Assembly: GCF_017873395.1 (NCBI RefSeq)
Contig: NZ_JAGGKC010000010.1
Span: 1 to 64,000 of the forward strand
From: Youngiibacter multivorans
GTDB lineage: Bacteria > Bacillota > Clostridia > Clostridiales > Clostridiaceae
Direction: 5' to 3'
Length of the DNA stretch: 64,000 bases
Below are positions 60,061-64,000 of the stretch, one piece after another. The position numbers and the translations under genes were made by a program. Position 1 is the first letter of the stretch, and each line of letters starts with the position of its first letter. Under the pieces are notes generated by a model. The model made no database searches. It was not told where the DNA came from and saw only the letters and a list, made by a program, of their open reading frames with translations.

Positions 60061-61974
60061 GTGCTGAAACTATTCGAAAAAGCTGCTATCGGAAACATGA
60101 AGCTTAGGAACAGGATTGTAATGGCGCCTATGGGTACGACTGCTGATGTTGACGGAGGCTATAACCAGAGGTCCATAGACTACTTCGTGGAGAGGGCCAA
60201 AGGCGGTGCCGGTCTCATCATAACAGGAGCCAATATAGTTGCTACAAAGTATGAGGACAGGCCCTGCAATCAGCTGGATAATTTCCACCAGGTTGACAGG
60301 CTTGGAATCCTTGTTGACAAGGTACATCAGCATGGCGCTAAGATCGCCATACAGATTACACCCGGTCTTGGCAGGATGGTCTTCACAGATCCGTTCACTC
60401 CACCCTACTCTGCAAGCGAAGTGGAATCCTTCTGGTTCCCTGGACTCAAATGCAAGCAGCTGTCCGTTGATGACATAAAGTACCTTGTACAGCGCATGGG
60501 ATGGGGTGCATACCTCGCCAAGGCTTCAGGTGCTGACGCTGTCGAGCTCCATGCATATGGCGGATACCTGATGGACCAGTTCCATTCCAGCCAGTGGAAC
60601 ATAAGGACTGATGAATATGGCGGATCACTTGAGAACAGGATGAGGTTCACAACCGAGATAATCGCTGAAGTTAAGAAGAACTGCGGTCAGGACTTCCCGG
60701 TACTTGTCAAATACACCCCATACCATGGAGTACCTGGAGGCAGGGAGCTTGCAGAAGGACTTGAAATGGCCAAGATACTTGAGAAGGCCGGGGTTTCCGG
60801 AATACATGTAGATGTAGGCTGCTACGAGGCATGGTATAAGGCTATTTCCACTGTCTACCAGGAGGAAGGCCATCAGGTACCTGTATTCTCAGAAGTAAAG
60901 AAGGTCGTAAGCGTGCCTGTAATCGGACAGGGAAAGCTCTTTGACCCTGAATATGCGGAATCAGTCCTCAAGGACAACAAGACCGATTTCGTGGCTCTCG
61001 GACACCAGATGCTGGCAGACCCTTACTGGCCAAAGAAGGTCAAGGAAGGCCACACCTATGACATAATCCCCTGCATAGGCTGCAACGAGTGCCTTTATGC
61101 CGGTTTTGCAGGCAAGTGCTGGTCATGCTCAGTCAACCCGCATACCTACCATGAGACGGACTATCCACTTACAAAGACTGGCGAAAAGAAGTCTGTGCTT
61201 GTAATAGGTGGTGGCCCTGGCGGAATGGAGGCTGCGATTACTGCAAAGGAAAGAGGATACGATGCCGAGCTTTGGGAGAAGTCGTCAGTACTCGGTGGAA
61301 CGCTGCTTGCTGCAGGAGCTCCGGAATTCAAGAAGGATGTCATGAAGCTCGTTACCTATCTTGAGAACAAGACCTTCAGGTCAGGTGTTGAGGTCAAGTT
61401 CATGAAGGAAGCGACTCCTGAGGAGATCATTTCAAGGAACTTCGACAAGGTAATAGTGGCCACTGGATCAAGACCTCTCATGCCTCCAATACCTGGTATA
61501 GGCAGCAAGAACGTCAGGACGTCCACAGAGGTGCTTCTGGGTGCTCCGACGGGTAAGAACGTCGTCGTAATCGGAGGCGGCCTGGTAGGCTGTGAGACCG
61601 CTGCAGACATAGCATCAAGGGCAGAGAAGGTAACAATAGTAGAAATACTTGATGATGTTCTTCTAACCGCAAACCACTGCAAGAACAATGACCAGGCTCT
61701 GAGGGACATGATTGCGGACCTCAAGCTGGATATCGTGGCTGGTGCAAGGGTTACAAAGATAGATGAGACAGGTGTTGCATACACCAAGGATGGTGCAGAA
61801 GGCTTCATCCCCTGTGACACTGTAGTCATAGCCGCAGGATACTCATCCAACAATGAGCTTGCAGAGGCACTCGAAGACAAGGTCAAGGACCTGAGTGTTG
61901 TAGGTGACGCAAGCTCGCCAAGGAAGATCATGACCGCAGTCCATGAAGGCTATCATGCCATAAGACTGATGTAA
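60061..61974 (+). CDS. NADH:flavin oxidoreductase / 2-enoate reductase-type Fe-S flavoprotein
   Basis: Three-domain redox enzyme, 637 residues. N-terminal old-yellow-enzyme TIM barrel binding FMN (about 1-350; KLRNRIVMAPMGTT, GGSLENRMRF, HQMLADPYWPKKVKEG), a four-cysteine [4Fe-4S] site (CIGCNECLYAGF...CWSCSVNP), then FAD and NAD(H) Rossmann domains (VIGGGPGGMEAA, VVIGGGLVGCETA). Members reduce activated C=C bonds (2-enoates, 2,4-dienoyl-CoA, bile-acid intermediates). Start GTG 60061 is best placed after AAGGAG; an earlier GTG overlaps that site. Divergent from PucR. Substrate unknown. Confidence 0.9.
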   Translation: MLKLFEKAAIGNMKLRNRIVMAPMGTTADVDGGYNQRSIDYFVERAKGGAGLIITGANIVATKYEDRPCNQLDNFHQVDRLGILVDKVHQHGAKIAIQITPGLGRMVFTDPFTPPYSASEVESFWFPGLKCKQLSVDDIKYLVQRMGWGAYLAKASGADAVELHAYGGYLMDQFHSSQWNIRTDEYGGSLENRMRFTTEIIAEVKKNCGQDFPVLVKYTPYHGVPGGRELAEGLEMAKILEKAGVSGIHVDVGCYEAWYKAISTVYQEEGHQVPVFSEVKKVVSVPVIGQGKLFDPEYAESVLKDNKTDFVALGHQMLADPYWPKKVKEGHTYDIIPCIGCNECLYAGFAGKCWSCSVNPHTYHETDYPLTKTGEKKSVLVIGGGPGGMEAAITAKERGYDAELWEKSSVLGGTLLAAGAPEFKKDVMKLVTYLENKTFRSGVEVKFMKEATPEEIISRNFDKVIVATGSRPLMPPIPGIGSKNVRTSTEVLLGAPTGKNVVVIGGGLVGCETAADIASRAEKVTIVEILDDVLLTANHCKNNDQALRDMIADLKLDIVAGARVTKIDETGVAYTKDGAEGFIPCDTVVIAAGYSSNNELAEALEDKVKDLSVVGDASSPRKIMTAVHEGYHAIRLM

Positions 61975-61982
61975 AAAAATGA

Positions 61983-62009
61983 GGCTGCTGCAAGATAATT
62001 GCAGCAGCC
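61983..62009. terminator. Bidirectional terminator between flavoprotein and protease genes
   Basis: GGCTGCTGCAA pairs with TTGCAGCAGCC. The minus strand ends in CATTTTTTT, the plus strand in TTGTATT, so it mainly serves the protease gene but stops both. Confidence 0.85.
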
Positions 62010-62020
62010 TTGTATTCATT

Positions 62021-64000
62021 CTAGTTTCTGGTTATTGTAAGTACCTGTGTTGTGACATTCCCTGCCTCATCCTCCGCTTCGATGACTATAAGATTCTCTC
62101 CCATCTGAAGCTCGACTATCTCATCAAGCTCAAATGAGGCTGGGGGAAGGTCATCGAAGTAGGACCAGTCAGGTGCGATGTTTGTGAGTATGTTCTGGTT
62201 AAGCCTAACTTTCATGCTTGGCAGGTTGTCTGTCACAAGAGCCCTTACATTAACGCTGGACTCTGAAGTTTCCTGCGGCAATCCTTCAAGCATGATTACA
62301 GGACTTGCTGTATCGACGAATATCTTGTGCGCATAGGCAAGATAATTGCCTGCCATGTCACGAGCTTCTATGTTCATCGTGTGGTACCCATCGGTAAAGG
62401 TCTTAGGTACCGAGAAATCCCACAATCCGGTCTTGTTGTTCCAGGTAAGCTCAGCCTCTACTCCGTCAATCTTAAGGTACTCTACAGGGGATTCATCTGA
62501 TACTGTTCCCTGGACCGCAAGAGTTCCCATATTGTAGATTCCGAAGAATTCAGGATAGAGCACTCTTGCTACTGGTGCTGTTGCATCTCCGGCAATTATG
62601 TCCTTTGGCTCCTGGATCGGTGTCGGAACTACAGGCTCTTCAGGTTTTATTGGATCTGCGGGTTTGCCTGATTTCAAAATGTCGCTTAATGGATAATAGG
62701 TCATGTTTTCTGCAAAGTCAGTCACAATCGCATAGGCCTTTGATGTGAAGCTTGCTGAACTCAGGTCGAATACGCCCGTAGTGTTCATCATCGGCTCTTT
62801 GCCATCCTCATAGATCTGGTAGCCTGATATCCCGCTGAAGCTGTCACTTGCCGTTATGGTGAGTACCTTTGTACCCTTGTCGTACTGTACTCCGCTTATG
62901 ACTGGCCTTGTGATATCCACCTTTACAGGGAACACAACTGTCTGCCAGTCTGCTCCTCCAAAATCCACCACCGACTTTATCTCATAGTAGTACTGGCCCT
63001 CTGGTACGAGGGCATTGTTTGCCGTACCGTCCCATAACCAGTCGAGGCTCACAGTATACATCGGATTGTATCCTGAATCATAGAAGTTCTTTCTTATGAA
63101 TTCATCCATGTGCAGGCTTCTTATCCTTGTCCTGTCTGAGTCGAGGATGTTGACCTCGAAGTCCCTTGCGTTCCTCAGGAATGAAAGCAGAGGAACGGTA
63201 TTGTCCGCTATCCCGTTTCCATCAGGTGAGAATGCTATGTTGTCCATACTTACGTTTCCATCTGCATCCATGCCCTGGAAATACAGGTTGTCTGTCGGTG
63301 CATGGTACCAGGTCATTGAGGTTATACCATAGTACGACCTGTCCTCGTATATGGACTTGTCTACTACAGGTGCCTTGTCCCAGTCTCCATAGAACCCTAC
63401 ATAAGGTATGCTTAGCTCTGGGTTGATGTCCTTAGGGTCTTCAAATACCACGAACCCTTCGATGTACGTTCCGTTAGGGAATATGGCTGGTAACGGTGCG
63501 TTGTATGCCCAGTCCACAGCTTTGCTCAGGTCTATGGTTACTATTACCTCAATTGATCCATTGGCAGGCACCGTGACCCTGGTCTTGCTGAAGCTTATAG
63601 GGAACTTGCCTGACCAATAGCCGTTTGGCCCGTTCTGTTTAATGGTACTGGCAATATAAACGCCTTGCGATTCCAGGTAGTTGTAACCGTCGATGACAAG
63701 GTCTGTCTGTACAGTACCTTTGACATTGTATGTCACTTGCTTGTCGCTGAAGTTATCAACCTTCACGACAAAAGATTTCTTGCTGCCTATCTGTCCTAGT
63801 GCGGCCTTGCTTTCCCCTGACGACTTCTCGTACGCAACTGCAGGTGTTGTAGTTGCTGCATACAGGTCCATTACTCCTGCTCCCTGTCTTCTCGGGGAGG
63901 TGAAGTTATAGGCTGTCAGGCCATAGTAGTCGTTGTACAGTCCTGTATCGTGATGTGCTGCCGCAGTGCTCAGGATGAGATTCTTTGCGAAGATTGCCTT
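62021..64000 (-). CDS. Subtilisin-like (S8, lactocepin-type) cell-envelope protease, C-terminal part
   Basis: Partial gene: the frame stays open to the window end, and 659 residues are visible. The first residues (NFTSPRRQGAGVMDLYAA) are the conserved stretch that follows the catalytic domain in lactocepin/C5a-peptidase-type S8 proteases; the Asp/His/Ser triad lies beyond the window. Following parts are Fn3-like domains (about visible residues 60-350; the NPELSIPYVGFYGDW segment is typical), and Ig-like domains to the C-terminus (ATAPVARVLYPEFFG; VDTASPVIMLEG). It ends VLTITRN with no LPXTG sorting signal or membrane anchor, so it is probably secreted or loosely held. Confidence 0.87.
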   Translation of the reverse strand, partial: KAIFAKNLILSTAAAHHDTGLYNDYYGLTAYNFTSPRRQGAGVMDLYAATTTPAVAYEKSSGESKAALGQIGSKKSFVVKVDNFSDKQVTYNVKGTVQTDLVIDGYNYLESQGVYIASTIKQNGPNGYWSGKFPISFSKTRVTVPANGSIEVIVTIDLSKAVDWAYNAPLPAIFPNGTYIEGFVVFEDPKDINPELSIPYVGFYGDWDKAPVVDKSIYEDRSYYGITSMTWYHAPTDNLYFQGMDADGNVSMDNIAFSPDGNGIADNTVPLLSFLRNARDFEVNILDSDRTRIRSLHMDEFIRKNFYDSGYNPMYTVSLDWLWDGTANNALVPEGQYYYEIKSVVDFGGADWQTVVFPVKVDITRPVISGVQYDKGTKVLTITASDSFSGISGYQIYEDGKEPMMNTTGVFDLSSASFTSKAYAIVTDFAENMTYYPLSDILKSGKPADPIKPEEPVVPTPIQEPKDIIAGDATAPVARVLYPEFFGIYNMGTLAVQGTVSDESPVEYLKIDGVEAELTWNNKTGLWDFSVPKTFTDGYHTMNIEARDMAGNYLAYAHKIFVDTASPVIMLEGLPQETSESSVNVRALVTDNLPSMKVRLNQNILTNIAPDWSYFDDLPPASFELDEIVELQMGENLIVIEAEDEAGNVTTQVLTITRN

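Noticed and set aside
61356..61931. 191-codon minus-strand frame opposite the flavoprotein gene
   Set aside because: Shadow of the FAD/NAD domain coding sequence, with no ribosome site.

Overview
The window looks like a chromosome segment of a fermentative, anaerobic low-to-mid-GC Firmicute, most likely a member of the Clostridia. The signs are strong GGAGG ribosome sites, occasional TTG/GTG starts, heavy AGG/AGA/ATA codon use, rho-independent terminators, and the gene content: sigma-54 enhancer-binding regulators, an aldehyde:ferredoxin oxidoreductase, citrate lyase, acetoacetate metabolism and TAXI-TRAP uptake. I cannot name the species from sequence reading alone. No rRNA, tRNA, CRISPR array or prophage was seen. 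The one complete mobile element is an IS21-family insertion sequence.

Layout. 0-4.2 kb: trehalose operon (treB, treC, treR) with a clear promoter and operator. 4.2-11.3 kb: acetoacetate/short-chain fatty acid block, with AtoE permease, TSUP permease and a sigma-54 activator on the minus strand, divergent from thiolase-AtoD-AtoA; the latter has a perfect -24/-12 promoter and three upstream palindromes. 11.3-17.6 kb: a 2-hydroxyacid/glycerate block on the minus strand (LarC N-terminal domain, PrpR-type sigma-54 activator, KdgT-family permease, LarA racemase, glycerate kinase), again with a perfect sigma-54 promoter and a 36-bp palindrome. 17.7-19.2 kb: DUF3842, ECF S-component and DUF1893. 19.6-25.6 kb: a probable tungstoenzyme operon (His-rich COG0523 GTPase, small helical protein, DUF362 Fe-S protein, AOR, NAD-dependent epimerase, MoaD/ThiS-like protein).

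25.7-34.8 kb: an acid-sugar catabolic operon on the minus strand (DUF1537 kinase, Fe-ADH, DapA-family lyase, PdxA2-like dehydrogenase, TAXI-TRAP transporter, YhcH/NanQ-like anomerase, BNR/sialidase-fold protein), divergent from a PrpR-like regulator that has lost its sigma-54-contact segment. 37-41.9 kb: a 2-hydroxyacid dehydrogenase, an uncharacterised protein, a gene remnant, and a B12-binding protein overlapping an ABC export pair. 42.4-45.6 kb: two nucleoside hydrolases and an amidohydrolase (nucleoside/base salvage). 46.1-53.5 kb: complete citrate fermentation operon (CitM-like malic-enzyme homologue, CitC, CitXG fusion, CitD, CitE, CitF, 2-HCT transporter). 53.56-56.12 kb: the IS21 element, inserted directly behind the citrate-operon terminator hairpin with a 5-bp target duplication. 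56.2-62 kb: gamma-glutamyltransferase, class-I amidotransferase hydrolase, PucR regulator and a divergent 2-enoate-reductase-type flavoprotein. 62 kb to the end: the C-terminal two thirds of a secreted subtilisin-like protease that runs off the window.

Taken together, this is a string of substrate-specific catabolic cassettes, each with its own regulator and transporter, feeding pyruvate, acetyl-CoA and triose phosphate into fermentation. The least conventional parts are the AOR operon with its altered COG0523 GTPase, the LarA system with a stand-alone LarC1, the acid-sugar/sialidase operon with its degenerate enhancer-binding protein, and the B12-binding/ABC exporter unit.
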